From Nodularia sp. NIES-3585 (lineage in GTDB: Bacteria > Cyanobacteriota > Cyanobacteriia > Cyanobacteriales > Nostocaceae): DNA of 64,000 nucleotides. The DNA lies in assembly GCF_002218065.1 (NCBI RefSeq), contig NZ_BDUB01000001.1, positions 3,782,720 through 3,846,719 of the forward strand. Direction: 5' to 3'. Below, one piece after another: positions 1 through 8,811 of the stretch. The position numbers were made by a program, and so were the translations under genes. Under the pieces are notes generated by a model that saw nothing but the letters and a program-made list of their open reading frames with translations, had not been told where the DNA came from and did no database searches. Within the stretch, counting starts at the first letter, position 1, and each line of letters starts with the position of its first letter.

Positions 1-5
1 CTACG

Positions 6-73
6 CCCCACTCCCCACTCCCCACTCCCCACTCCCCACTCCCCACTCCCCACTCCCCACTCCCCACTCCCCA
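6..73. repeat. CCCCACT heptamer tandem array
   Basis: Nine to ten near-perfect tandem copies of the heptamer CCCCACT fill the start of the window, just downstream of the map gene (which reads leftward). Short tandemly repeated heptamers of this kind are known from Nostoc-type genomes. Three more arrays of the same unit occur in this window (near 13.4, 44.5 and 53.6 kb). No gene reads through it convincingly. Confidence 0.9.
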
Positions 74-86
74 GCTATAACTGAAC

Positions 87-848
87 TTAAGCTAGGGTCA
101 ATATTTCTACGCCATCCTCCGTGACAGCTAAGGTATGTTCACATTGAGCTGAAAGTTGGCGATCGCGAGTTACCGCAGTCCAACCATCAGCGAGAACCTC
201 AACTTCCCAAGTCCCAATGTTAATCATCGGCTCGATAGTAAAAACCATTCCGGGTCTCAGACGCTTGCCTTTGCCCCGTGTCCCATAATGGGGAATATCG
301 GGCGCAGTGTGGAAAATATTGCTAATACCGTGTCCTACAAAGTCACGCACCACAGAAAAGCCCTGTGCTTCGGCATATTCTTGAATGGCTGCACCAATAT
401 CGCCAATTTTTGCCCCAGGCTTCACTTCAGCAATCCCCAAACGGCGACATTCTTCGGTTACCTCCACCAGCTTCTGCGCTTTTGGGGAAGGAGTACCAAC
501 TAAAAATGTCTTGGATGTATCGCCGTGGTAGCCATCAACAATCAATGTCACATCGATATTGACAATATCCCCGTCCTTAAGAATTTGCCTGGCGTTAGGA
601 ATACCATGACAAACTACCTCATTGACACTGGTACAAATTGACTTGGGATAACCTTTGTAACCCAGAGGTGCGCTTTTAGCTCCGTGAGCTTGCGTCCAAC
701 GTTCAGCTTCATCATTAAGTTGGAGAGTTGTAACTCCTGGCTTCACCATTGGTTCCAGGTGCTGTAAAAGTTTGCCCGCCAAGCGTCCGACTTGACGCAT
801 TTTGTCGAGTTCTCGTGTAGATAAAATTACAATTGGTTCGGTTTTCAT
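87..848 (-). CDS. map: Methionine aminopeptidase, type I
   Basis: Removes the N-terminal methionine from nascent cytosolic proteins with a dinuclear metal centre. The 253-residue protein matches the usual length of bacterial type I enzymes. The five metal ligands of the pita-bread fold are visible: D99 (NIDV), D110 (YHGDTSKT), H173 (GHGIS), E206 (TIEPM) and E237 (CEHTL). The substrate-binding histidine HGIP near residue 81 is also present. The gene ends close to the heptamer array. Its start lies 5 bases from the stop of the oxidoreductase upstream on the same strand, so the two are probably co-transcribed. Cyanobacteria often carry several map paralogs, so this may not be the only copy. Confidence 0.95.
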   Translation of the reverse strand: MKTEPIVILSTRELDKMRQVGRLAGKLLQHLEPMVKPGVTTLQLNDEAERWTQAHGAKSAPLGYKGYPKSICTSVNEVVCHGIPNARQILKDGDIVNIDVTLIVDGYHGDTSKTFLVGTPSPKAQKLVEVTEECRRLGIAEVKPGAKIGDIGAAIQEYAEAQGFSVVRDFVGHGISNIFHTAPDIPHYGTRGKGKRLRPGMVFTIEPMINIGTWEVEVLADGWTAVTRDRQLSAQCEHTLAVTEDGVEILTLA

Positions 849-853
849 TAACT

Positions 854-1864
854 TTAGTCGAAAGAATCTCTCATAGATATAGTTAAACCCGTTTGTGCAG
901 CTCTTTGGGCAGCATCAGCAACTTGGAGTGTATATAAACTTGACTCTGGGGTGACGTACAAAGGACTGCCATCAAACAGATGATCTAAGACCATAGTTGT
1001 ATCTTTAGCAAATAAACCCCGACGAGTACCAACCTCTATAGGTGTTGTTTCCCCGGACTGAATCAAAACTCCGGCGTTACCATCAAAAATTAAACCCCCC
1101 TTTTCGCCATGCACTTCAAATTTGCGTTCTGGTTGCCAAAGGGTTTCACCTTTACCATAAACCACTTGTGCTAACAGTCCATTATCAAAGCACAGTTGAC
1201 TATCACAAAAACAAGTTTGATAATAATCTTTTTCTATTTCCCAATATCGTTGATGACAGTTAACTGTAAAAACTTTACCAAATAAATCGGTGAGACGATG
1301 TAATCTCGACAGCGCACCAATTAAAGGAAAACCAAAAAATTCATGATTATAAGTCCACTTCCTCGGTGCGGGATGCTGAGGATTGATGGTAGTGTAAGCA
1401 ACATAAAAGACATCACCAATTTTTTCGATGTTCTGCTTCAAAGCTTGATGCAAACCACCCAAGAGTTCGATGTGTTCAACGTGTAATAGTTTATTTTTGG
1501 CTTTGGCTAAGGCGATTAATGCCTCAGCTTCTGTGACATCTACAGACAAGGGATATTCGACAATTACGTGTTTCCCCTGAGAAAGGGCGGCACGAGCGAT
1601 CGCACCATGATCGCGGTTAATTGTGGCAATCACCACCAAATCAATATCTTCGCGTTCTACTAATTTTTCCCAAGAAGTTAATGCTTGTGTCTGGTATTCT
1701 TGAGCAAAGGCTGCCGTATTTTCTGGCTGATGACCTGCGATCGCTACTAAATTTGTGCGTTCATCACTCAGCAAAGCCTCAGCCCGTAGTTTTGCCGCAT
1801 ATCCAGTACCAACTAAGCCTACACGCACTTTTGCTGTTTCCAAAGCTGCCTCTGAATTATACAT
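854..1864 (-). CDS. Gfo/Idh/MocA-family NAD(P)-dependent oxidoreductase
   Basis: Predicted dehydrogenase with an N-terminal Rossmann fold. The nucleotide-binding motif GLVGTGYAAK lies near the N-terminus and is followed by the family's EYPLS segment, which carries the usual catalytic-site region (KHVIVEYPL). A C-terminal alpha/beta substrate domain follows. The substrate cannot be told from sequence; the family acts on sugars, inositols and biliverdin. A start at 1864 is preferred because GGTGAGG lies just upstream of that ATG. An ATG at 1891 in the same frame would add nine residues but has no clear ribosome binding site. It lies 5 bases upstream of map. Confidence 0.85.
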   Translation of the reverse strand: MYNSEAALETAKVRVGLVGTGYAAKLRAEALLSDERTNLVAIAGHQPENTAAFAQEYQTQALTSWEKLVEREDIDLVVIATINRDHGAIARAALSQGKHVIVEYPLSVDVTEAEALIALAKAKNKLLHVEHIELLGGLHQALKQNIEKIGDVFYVAYTTINPQHPAPRKWTYNHEFFGFPLIGALSRLHRLTDLFGKVFTVNCHQRYWEIEKDYYQTCFCDSQLCFDNGLLAQVVYGKGETLWQPERKFEVHGEKGGLIFDGNAGVLIQSGETTPIEVGTRRGLFAKDTTMVLDHLFDGSPLYVTPESSLYTLQVADAAQRAAQTGLTISMRDSFD

Positions 1865-2535
<671 letters not shown>

Positions 2536-2588
2536 GAGTTTACGGTCTGAATCAAAAACCTCTTGCTTGCAAGAGTTAATCATGATGT

Positions 2589-2618
2589 AGCAGGGGTGTA
2601 AGGCCTTGCACCCCTGCT
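2589..2618. terminator. Strong hairpin downstream of petF
   Basis: A nearly perfect 15+15-base palindrome (arm AGCAGGGGTGTAAGG, one mismatch) starts about 54 bases after the petF stop. No long T-run follows, so it may act as an RNA 3'-end stabiliser or processing site rather than a classic intrinsic terminator. It also lies beyond the 3' end of the convergent SpoIID-like gene. Confidence 0.6.
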
Positions 2619-2628
2619 TGAGTTAAAA

Positions 2629-2690
2629 GACCGGGTTTTTGTCCCTGGGAAGACCAAATTTTCCCCGTGCCAATTTGCAAAAACCCGGTT
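2629..2690. repeat. Inverted repeat with ACCGGGTTTTTG arms
   Basis: Arms GACCGGGTTTTTG (2629-2641) and CAAAAACCCGGTTT (2677-2690) enclose about 36 bases directly at the 3' end of the SpoIID-like gene. It could terminate that leftward gene; the same sequence type is a common dispersed repeat in cyanobacteria. Confidence 0.55.
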
Positions 2691-2691
2691 T

Positions 2692-4290
2692 CTAAAACTT
2701 GATGTCGTTGCTCAGAGTTTGAATTTGAGTACCGGGATAATAAAATTGTAGAATTTGGGCATTTGACCAGCCTAGTTTCGCTAAATTTTGAGCGCCAGTT
2801 TGACTTAAGCCAACGCCATGCCCCAATCCACCACCAATAAAAGCATATCCCCACAAATCTGGTGTACCTTTGTTGAGGGCTTCTATATAAAATAGCGTAC
2901 TTCTAGGAGCTGCAAAGGCGCTACGAATTTCATCTTTTTCTAAAGTAAAAGCGCCAATATCTGTCTTTACAGCCAATTCAAGAATTCGCCCACTTTTGCT
3001 GCGCTTCATCACAGACATAGCCTCAACAGTGTTGAATTTGGCATAGGGACTATTTTTGATTTTCAGAAATCTTTGTAAAAGCTCGTTAATATCAGCAATG
3101 GGAGTTTCCCGGTTCCAACGAAAGGTATTCCAGGCACTTTCGTTAAATCCTTCACTACGATTAATAAACTTACGAAAGTTGCTTTCGTCAGCCAGACTCT
3201 TCTGAGATAAATCCCAAAAGTTAGTAGCAGCGTCTACTACAGGGCGTAAATAGGGACGATCTTCACCATTCCAAACATCACTAAAGTAGGCAGTCACGCC
3301 GCCAGTGGTAGAAGAATATAGGGCATCCACTAACTGAGAATCATAAGTTAAAACCATACCTCTAGTGGCGGCGATCGCTTGGTCGGTACTAGGGGCTGTG
3401 CCACTCAAACCGTAATAAACTTGGCAATGAGTATCAGCACACAATTGATAGTTATCAGTCTCAAACCTCCGCAAATTCCTTAAAGCATACGTCCGGGCGA
3501 TAATTGCTTGGGCTTCCACGGCTGCGGTTGGTGCAGTTGTGCCAATTTCGTGAGGTACCACCCCACGCAAATAGCTTTCTAGAGGGACTTCATTAACTAA
3601 AGTATAAGTACCATAGGCATTGGGCTGTAAAGTCAGACCTCCGGGATACAGACGATTATTTTCCAGTTTTTCGCCTCTTTTCACCCGAATTAAGTTTTTG
3701 TCTGTACTAATGTTTAAATCATTGGGGCTATAACGGTTACCATTGACTTCCCAACTGACTCGCGGCACTTCTTTCAAAATCTGAGTATTGATGTATGCCA
3801 TGTCCTTGCCAGCAGCTTGTACGCCCTGAAATAGCAAGCGTCGCAGGAAGGGACTATTGTAAACATCCCGTTTAGCCCAAACTTCCCAGCTTCCTGGTTG
3901 GGCTATTTCCACCTTAATTCCCTGGGAACGCCAATTTTCGGCGCTGTCTTCCGCAGTTTCAAAGGTGCGGTATGTACCTAAAACTACTACCTCCTCCAGT
4001 TGAGGTTGAGGTAAAGCTTCCATGACTGTTTCTAGCTGGACTGGGTTTTGGGTGACTAAGGTTTTTTGTTGATTACCTGCTGTAAATCTTAGCTGTAAGC
4101 GATCGCCTGGAGTGGGTTCCAGTTGCAACTTGACTTGGGGGTTCTCGCCAAATCGCTGTACAATCCCAATTCTCAGTTCTACATCCTGATTTTTAATATC
4201 AACAGATGAAGCACCTGTCAACCCCAACAAGGAAAACGTTGTCAGTACAGTGGAGGTAAAACGCCAGAACGTAGATTTCATAGTAGTCAT
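2692..4290 (-). CDS. SpoIID/LytB-domain protein, probable exported peptidoglycan-active protein
   Basis: Exported protein of 532 residues with a hydrophobic N-terminal signal segment (FTSTVLTTFSLLGLTG). The C-terminal half carries the SpoIID/LytB domain, seen in VPLESYLRGVVPHEI, AQAIIARTYAL and the glycine-rich HGVGLSQTGAQNLA. In sporulating bacteria SpoIID is a lytic transglycosylase that cuts denuded glycan strands, and cyanobacterial homologs are thought to act on septal or cell-wall glycan. The N-terminal part has an SPOR-like look (TYRTFETAEDSAENWRSQG), which would fit glycan binding. The gene stands alone and converges on petF. Alternative ATG start three codons in (4281). Confidence 0.85.
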   Translation of the reverse strand: MTTMKSTFWRFTSTVLTTFSLLGLTGASSVDIKNQDVELRIGIVQRFGENPQVKLQLEPTPGDRLQLRFTAGNQQKTLVTQNPVQLETVMEALPQPQLEEVVVLGTYRTFETAEDSAENWRSQGIKVEIAQPGSWEVWAKRDVYNSPFLRRLLFQGVQAAGKDMAYINTQILKEVPRVSWEVNGNRYSPNDLNISTDKNLIRVKRGEKLENNRLYPGGLTLQPNAYGTYTLVNEVPLESYLRGVVPHEIGTTAPTAAVEAQAIIARTYALRNLRRFETDNYQLCADTHCQVYYGLSGTAPSTDQAIAATRGMVLTYDSQLVDALYSSTTGGVTAYFSDVWNGEDRPYLRPVVDAATNFWDLSQKSLADESNFRKFINRSEGFNESAWNTFRWNRETPIADINELLQRFLKIKNSPYAKFNTVEAMSVMKRSKSGRILELAVKTDIGAFTLEKDEIRSAFAAPRSTLFYIEALNKGTPDLWGYAFIGGGLGHGVGLSQTGAQNLAKLGWSNAQILQFYYPGTQIQTLSNDIKF

Positions 4291-4731
4291 CTGATTCTTC
4301 CCAATTCAAAAATGCTCACAATTGCTCAGATTATTTGACTGTTTCAATCTAGACGTGTCGGCACTATCTAGTCCACAATTCAGTCACAGAAAAGTTTTAA
4401 AATTTTGGTATGTTCAAAAATAAGTCAAACAATTTTAGATTTTGGATTTTAGATTTTAGATTGACTACATCCCTTTATGGGTGCAGCTTGGGGATTTTGG
4501 ATTGACGTTAGCGAAGCGTACGCAGCGCAGCGAGTATTTTAGATTTGTTCCACCCACCAGGGGTGGGGCTTGTACCAAAAATCATCCCAAATCCAAAATT
4601 TAAAATCTAAAATTCGGAGGGTCAAGAAAGTAAATATTCACACTTTAAAGAGGTGAGAATGTCACAAGCATAACTTTCGCGTCAAAATAATCAAGGTATT
4701 CGTCCCATTTTTTCAACTGGCTGAAATCTTT
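4291..4731. other. Intergenic region with degenerate TTTTAGATT repeats and a small palindromic insert
   Basis: Divergent promoter region for the SpoIID-like gene and lepB. It contains reiterations of TTTTAGATTTTGGATT. Inside one of them (about 4504-4535) sits a GC-rich stretch with GCGAAGCGTACGCAGCGCAGCG, trimmed here to its core AGCGAAGCGTACGCAGCG, which looks like one of the 20-30-base mobile dispersed repeats of Nostoc genomes. No gene was seen. Confidence 0.5.
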
Positions 4732-5304
4732 ATGACTCCTCACGAAAGTGATGTAAAACCAGCTGCTACCTCATCGAAAGGATGGAGTAGTTGGCAAGAA
4801 AATCTGATTCTGATCGCGATCGCCTTATGTTTAGCCATCCTGATTAGAACATTTATTGCCGAACCCCGCTATATCCCCTCAGACTCAATGTTACCGACCT
4901 TACACACAGGCGATCGCTTGGTGGTAGAAAAAGTCTCTTACCGTTTTCACCCTCCCACAACTGGAGAGATTATCGTTTTTCAGCCTCCCTTAGAACTACA
5001 ACGCCGGGGATATCCCTCAGACCAAGCCTTTATTAAGCGAGTCATTGGTATCCCTGGTAAAATACTCAACGTCACTGACGGTAAAGTTTACCTCAACGGT
5101 GAAGCTTTAGAAGAAGACTACATAGCCGAACCTCCAAATCAGCCATTTCCCGCCGTACAAATCCCAGAAGAGAACTTTTTCGTCATGGGAGATAACCGGA
5201 ACGATAGTAATGATTCTCGCTACTGGGGGTTTTTACCGAGACAAAATATCATCGGTCGGGCTGCATTTCGCTTTTGGCCTCCTGATCGCATTGGCTTTAT
5301 TTAG
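4732..5304 (+). CDS. lepB: Signal peptidase I
   Basis: Membrane-bound serine protease that cleaves signal peptides of exported proteins. The 190-residue protein has one N-terminal membrane segment (about residues 24-41). The catalytic serine is in SDSMLPTL (S52) and the general-base lysine in FIKRVIGIPG (K102). The family box GDNRNDSNDSRYWG is near residue 153. The length fits the short cyanobacterial forms. The gene is monocistronic, with a hairpin after it. Cyanobacteria usually have two lepB genes, and which paralog this is cannot be told here. Confidence 0.95.
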   Translation: MTPHESDVKPAATSSKGWSSWQENLILIAIALCLAILIRTFIAEPRYIPSDSMLPTLHTGDRLVVEKVSYRFHPPTTGEIIVFQPPLELQRRGYPSDQAFIKRVIGIPGKILNVTDGKVYLNGEALEEDYIAEPPNQPFPAVQIPEENFFVMGDNRNDSNDSRYWGFLPRQNIIGRAAFRFWPPDRIGFI

Positions 5305-5328
5305 AGTCACCGTGTTGCGCCAAATTCC

Positions 5329-5353
5329 CCCCTCTCCTTGCTAAGGAGAGGGG
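5329..5353. terminator. GC-rich hairpin between convergent genes
   Basis: CCCCTCTCCTT-gc-AAGGAGAGGGG forms an 11-base-pair stem between the convergent lepB and helix-hairpin-helix genes and could serve both. The same hairpin type recurs at about 48.9 kb, where a MITE has split it, so it is also a dispersed repeat. Confidence 0.55.
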
Positions 5354-5377
5354 TCGGGGGTGAGGTTCTGCAACGTA

Positions 5378-5926
5378 TCAAAACCTGAGAAAATACATCA
5401 GCTGGGCGATCGCCTCACCAGGTAGATCCAAGCGGCGACCGAAATCGGCTAAATTCCGGTAGTTCCCAGCTGATCGCCGATTCTGCACCACAGCTTCCGC
5501 CAGAGACACATCCATAAAAGGAATTTTAACTAATTGCTCAACCGTCGCCGTATTCGGGTTAACTAACTGAGTCGGATTATCTAAAGATTCATTGTCATAG
5601 TAAATAAAATTCAGCAGAGGCGTTAATGGTGCTAATCGCTGAGTAGGTATAGCTAAAGCCGCCGCCACATCTTCAATACAGTAAAATTTAACACCAGAGC
5701 GGGAAAGTTCCACAAGCGATCGCGCTTGGTGAATTGACAAACCGGGTAACCGTAACCAATCATCCACAGTCGCTTGATTCGCATCAATCCGCATCCCCAA
5801 CTTTACCGCCAACTGAATTTCCTCCCCAGACTGTAATCGATAATAAGGGTCATTCAGGAGTTTAGCGCGGAGTTTTTGCAACTTGGGGTTTAAAGGTAAC
5901 CAATTCATGTTTTGTGCAGCAATCAA
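5378..5926 (-). CDS. ComEA-like helix-hairpin-helix protein
   Basis: Protein of 182 residues with two helix-hairpin-helix units: LPGLSIHQARSLVELSRSG in the middle and VNPNTATVEQLVKIPF...AEAVVQNR near the C-terminus. These match the ComEA/T2SK-type DNA-binding fold. No signal peptide or membrane anchor is evident, so a role in DNA uptake is not certain. It overlaps the upstream TM2 gene by 4 bases, so the two are co-transcribed. Confidence 0.75.
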   Translation of the reverse strand: MIAAQNMNWLPLNPKLQKLRAKLLNDPYYRLQSGEEIQLAVKLGMRIDANQATVDDWLRLPGLSIHQARSLVELSRSGVKFYCIEDVAAALAIPTQRLAPLTPLLNFIYYDNESLDNPTQLVNPNTATVEQLVKIPFMDVSLAEAVVQNRRSAGNYRNLADFGRRLDLPGEAIAQLMYFLRF

Positions 5927-6309
5927 GAAATTTGGTCTAGCATCTGGCGGCGCTTTTGCTCAAATTCGTACTCAGAAATCAGTCCATCTTGGCGCAGAGT
6001 ATCTAACTCCCGCATAGCCTTAGCGATCGCTTCTACATGATGACTCGTTTGTGGTGAGTTTTTCACTGCTGACTTACCCAAATTAAAATGACGATCAAAA
6101 GCCGCCTCATCTTGCGCTAAATACCAAACTCCCTCAATAGCACTGGCTACCTTGGGGATAGGTGTCCAAGAAAGCAAAACATACAACACACCCCACAAAG
6201 GTTGTCCCAAATAAAACTTATGTAACCCAGAAATTGTCAGCGTCCCAGATAAAGCTAAAATTGCCGCAATACTGCGACTTTTGCGTTTAGTCAACATATT
6301 CCCCATCAA
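5923..6309 (-). CDS. TM2-domain membrane protein with C-terminal SHOCT-like segment
   Basis: Protein of 128 residues. An N-terminal TM2-type pair of membrane helices (GLHKFYLGQPLWGVLYVLL) is followed by a C-terminal stretch IAKAMRELDTLRQDGLISEYEFEQKRRQML. That stretch has the look of a SHOCT (short C-terminal) oligomerisation motif. The function is unknown; the family is common beside unrelated genes. The 4-base overlap with the helix-hairpin-helix gene downstream indicates an operon. Start ambiguous between three nearby Met codons (residues 1, 2 and 5). Confidence 0.75.
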   Translation of the reverse strand: MMGNMLTKRKSRSIAAILALSGTLTISGLHKFYLGQPLWGVLYVLLSWTPIPKVASAIEGVWYLAQDEAAFDRHFNLGKSAVKNSPQTSHHVEAIAKAMRELDTLRQDGLISEYEFEQKRRQMLDQIS

Positions 6310-6450
6310 CCTACCACGACCACCGTTTCTTTAAGGATATGATACATAGCAGAGCTTAAACCCAGTGCTACTAATACCATTTCTTTGTAAAGTTGCGCTA
6401 AATTTCTTTCCTTCTTTCCTTCTTTCTTCGTGTCCTTCTCCCAAGGGGAG

Positions 6451-6611
6451 CTACAGTGTACACACAAATGATTAAATTACTCCAAACTTTTTTTGTAGGG
6501 TGTGTTGTCGCGTAGCGCAACGCACCATCCTAGACTTTCGGTGCGTTAGGACTAACGTCCATAACACACCCTACCCAAATCAAGGTTTTTAGACTTATGT
6601 GTACACCGTAG
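6451..6611. mobile_element. MITE-like element with CTACNGTGTACACA ends, copy 1
   Basis: A 161-base element bounded by inverted ends CTACAGTGTACACACA (left) and the reverse complement of CTACGGTGTACACATA (right). Its interior holds a smaller inverted repeat, GTAGGGTGTGTT...AACACACCCTAC, around GCAACGCACC/GGTGCGTT. It encodes nothing. Almost the same element lies at 48915-49076, and a copy with the same ends but a different interior lies at 29119-29273. Confidence 0.75.
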
Positions 6612-6637
6612 AACGTGGTTAGTTCCTTCTAATATTT

Positions 6638-6688
6638 CAGCGCATCCATGGCTACGCCACGCCAGCTATCATACAGAATTGGTATAAG
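6638..6688. repeat. Dispersed 50-base repeat, copy 1
   Basis: The sequence around CCATGGCTACGCCACGC...TGGTATAAG recurs almost unchanged at 35634-35683. Here it covers the 3' end of the kinase gene, and the last codons of the kinase (VAYTNSV) lie inside it. Repeat insertion has therefore probably changed that C-terminus. Confidence 0.6.
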
Positions 6689-8534
6689 CAACCCCCGAAA
6701 ATACAACCCGAAAACCGCATATCCTTAAACCACCATCAGACTCATTCCAACTACGGCTAGCGCTACGACAAAGTTCTGCACTAAAACTCCAAGAACCGCC
6801 ACGTAATAACCGACGATAAAAGTCACCACCCACTTCCCAGGCGGTTCCATCGCAAGGAGCGCCACTATAATTATTATGCCAAGTATCGGCACACCACTCC
6901 CACACCAGCCCGTGCATATCATATAATCCGAAGGCATTTGCCACTTCAAAACTGCCGACATCGGTTGTTTCTTTGCGGTATTTGCTTTTGACATCCATCC
7001 CATAAGTATCACTACTACAATTAACTAAATCAGTAGTAATCATTTCGCCAAAGTGGAAAGATGTTGTAGTTCTAGCGCGACAAGCATATTCCCATTCAGA
7101 TTCACTGGGTAAACGATATTCACGTCCGGTTTTTGCTGAGAGTCTAGCGCAAAATTCTACAGCTTCGTACCAAGATACATTTTCAACAGGACGATTGGAA
7201 CCTTTAAATTTAGAGGGATGAGGATTTAAAGATTGTTTAACTTGAGGTAAAGCAGCTACAGCTCTCCATTGAGCTTGCGTTATGGGATATTTACCCATAA
7301 AGAATGGTGGAAGAATCACTTCATGTTGAGGACGTTCGTCAGCATCTCCTTCCAACTCTGGCGAACCCATCATGAAACTACCGCCAGGAATTGAGACCAT
7401 TTCTAGTGTTACGGTTTGGCTCAATTTTTCAGCAAAACATTTGGCTGAAAGGGAATCGCGGTTAACTTCTCTACCTGCTGTATCTACTGTAACTACTTCA
7501 AAATTAAAGGTTTCCAAGGGGGGTAATGGCGGTGTTACTTTATTTGGTAGCGGTGGTAATCGGATTAATACAGGTAAAGAAATTTCTGAACCTTTTGGTT
7601 CAACTGCGGTTTTTTTGAGAGATTTTAAATCATTAATCACATCTGTTGCTGTTTGATATCTTTCGCTAGCTAAATGTTTCAATAATTTATTTAAAATTTG
7701 ACTTAATTCATCGCTGATAGTAATGCCTTTTTTCTGTAATTCTTCTTGCCATAACCAATTCCCGTTCATGGCATCATAAAGAGGATCATTAATTTCTCCA
7801 TAAGTATTTTGTAATGGTAAACATTGCGTTAATAGACGCACACAAGTTACACCCAAAGCATATAAATCACTGCCATGACAAGGAAATCCAGCCATTTGTT
7901 CAGATGGAGCATAACCAATGGTATAAATAACCGTAGCTTGTCTGGCTAAAGTTGTTTGTGTTACCTGTTTCGCACCACCGAAATCAATTAATACTGGTTT
8001 ACCGTCACTGTCACGGCGGATAATGTTTTCTGGTTTGATATCTCGATGAATAACGTTAGCAGCATGAACAAATTGCAGAACTGGTAATAAATCAGTTAAA
8101 AGTTGATAAATTTCCTCTTCACTAAAAGCTTGTTTTTGAACTTCTTGTAAAAGAGTTTGACCTGCAATAAATTCCTGTACAAGATACAAGCTAGAACCTT
8201 GTTCAAAATAAGCCAACAATCTGGGAATTTGAGTATGATTTTCTCCCAGTTCATACAATCTAAATGCCTCTTCTTTAAAAAATTCGGCTGCTTTGTTTCG
8301 TTGAATTGTTCCTTGAACTTGAGGAAAAAATTGTTTGATGACGCAAGGCGCATTCAGTCTATCTGCGTCTTCAGTCGCATAAGTTCTGCTAAATCCACCC
8401 TCACCTAAAAGCCTCAATACGCGATAGCGATTTCGGAGAAATTTGCCAAAGTTGCTTTGTCCGCAACTCATGCAGAATATATTACCTTCAGGGTTGAATG
8501 GATTGGAGCAATTGGGATTTTGGCAAATTTGCAT
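6669..8534 (-). CDS. Ser/Thr protein kinase fused to a formylglycine-generating-enzyme-like domain
   Basis: Protein of 621 residues in three parts. First, a zinc-ribbon-like N-terminus with four cysteines (C4, C9, C21, C24). Next, a Hanks-type kinase domain (about 37-310) with glycine loop GEGGFSRTY, lysine K67 (CVIKQF), HRD motif (VIHRDIKPEN, D165) and DFG (D184). Last, a C-terminal sulfatase-modifying-factor domain (about 380-618) with IPGGSFMMGSPE, VWEWCADTW and LLRGGSWSF. Kinases of this layout are common in cyanobacteria. The C-terminal domain usually acts as a binding or variable-lectin-like module rather than a proven formylglycine enzyme. Monocistronic; substrate unknown. The last codons lie in a dispersed repeat. 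Confidence 0.9.
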   Translation of the reverse strand: MQICQNPNCSNPFNPEGNIFCMSCGQSNFGKFLRNRYRVLRLLGEGGFSRTYATEDADRLNAPCVIKQFFPQVQGTIQRNKAAEFFKEEAFRLYELGENHTQIPRLLAYFEQGSSLYLVQEFIAGQTLLQEVQKQAFSEEEIYQLLTDLLPVLQFVHAANVIHRDIKPENIIRRDSDGKPVLIDFGGAKQVTQTTLARQATVIYTIGYAPSEQMAGFPCHGSDLYALGVTCVRLLTQCLPLQNTYGEINDPLYDAMNGNWLWQEELQKKGITISDELSQILNKLLKHLASERYQTATDVINDLKSLKKTAVEPKGSEISLPVLIRLPPLPNKVTPPLPPLETFNFEVVTVDTAGREVNRDSLSAKCFAEKLSQTVTLEMVSIPGGSFMMGSPELEGDADERPQHEVILPPFFMGKYPITQAQWRAVAALPQVKQSLNPHPSKFKGSNRPVENVSWYEAVEFCARLSAKTGREYRLPSESEWEYACRARTTTSFHFGEMITTDLVNCSSDTYGMDVKSKYRKETTDVGSFEVANAFGLYDMHGLVWEWCADTWHNNYSGAPCDGTAWEVGGDFYRRLLRGGSWSFSAELCRSASRSWNESDGGLRICGFRVVFSGVAYTNSV

Positions 8535-8811
8535 AATGAGGAGGAAATAGCATCTTATCCAAACTTAGCCCCAATAATATCAAATTCAGAATACATATAT
8601 AGACAAATAAACCTGAACAAAGCAGCATCTGCATATATACTTATTAAAGGAAATACAAATGCATAATTTTTATCTATTGTTTTGTTCTGGTTACTATTTA
8701 AATACGATAACTTCTGAAATTATCTATTTTGATCACAAGAAAAATAATATTGTGAAACTCTTGAATTTGTCAAGTATGTTGACCTATTGTTTATTTTGCA
8801 CACCATACAGA
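8535..8811. other. AT-rich intergenic region
   Basis: About 280 AT-rich bases between the start of the kinase gene and the end of the PotC-like gene, both leftward. Only short ORFs with unconvincing codon use are present. It should hold the kinase promoter. No repeat or hairpin was recognised. Confidence 0.4.

Noticed and set aside
2589-2690. Riboswitch or small RNA after petF
   Set aside because: Only two simple hairpins are visible and no conserved riboswitch core; they are kept as terminator-like and repeat features.
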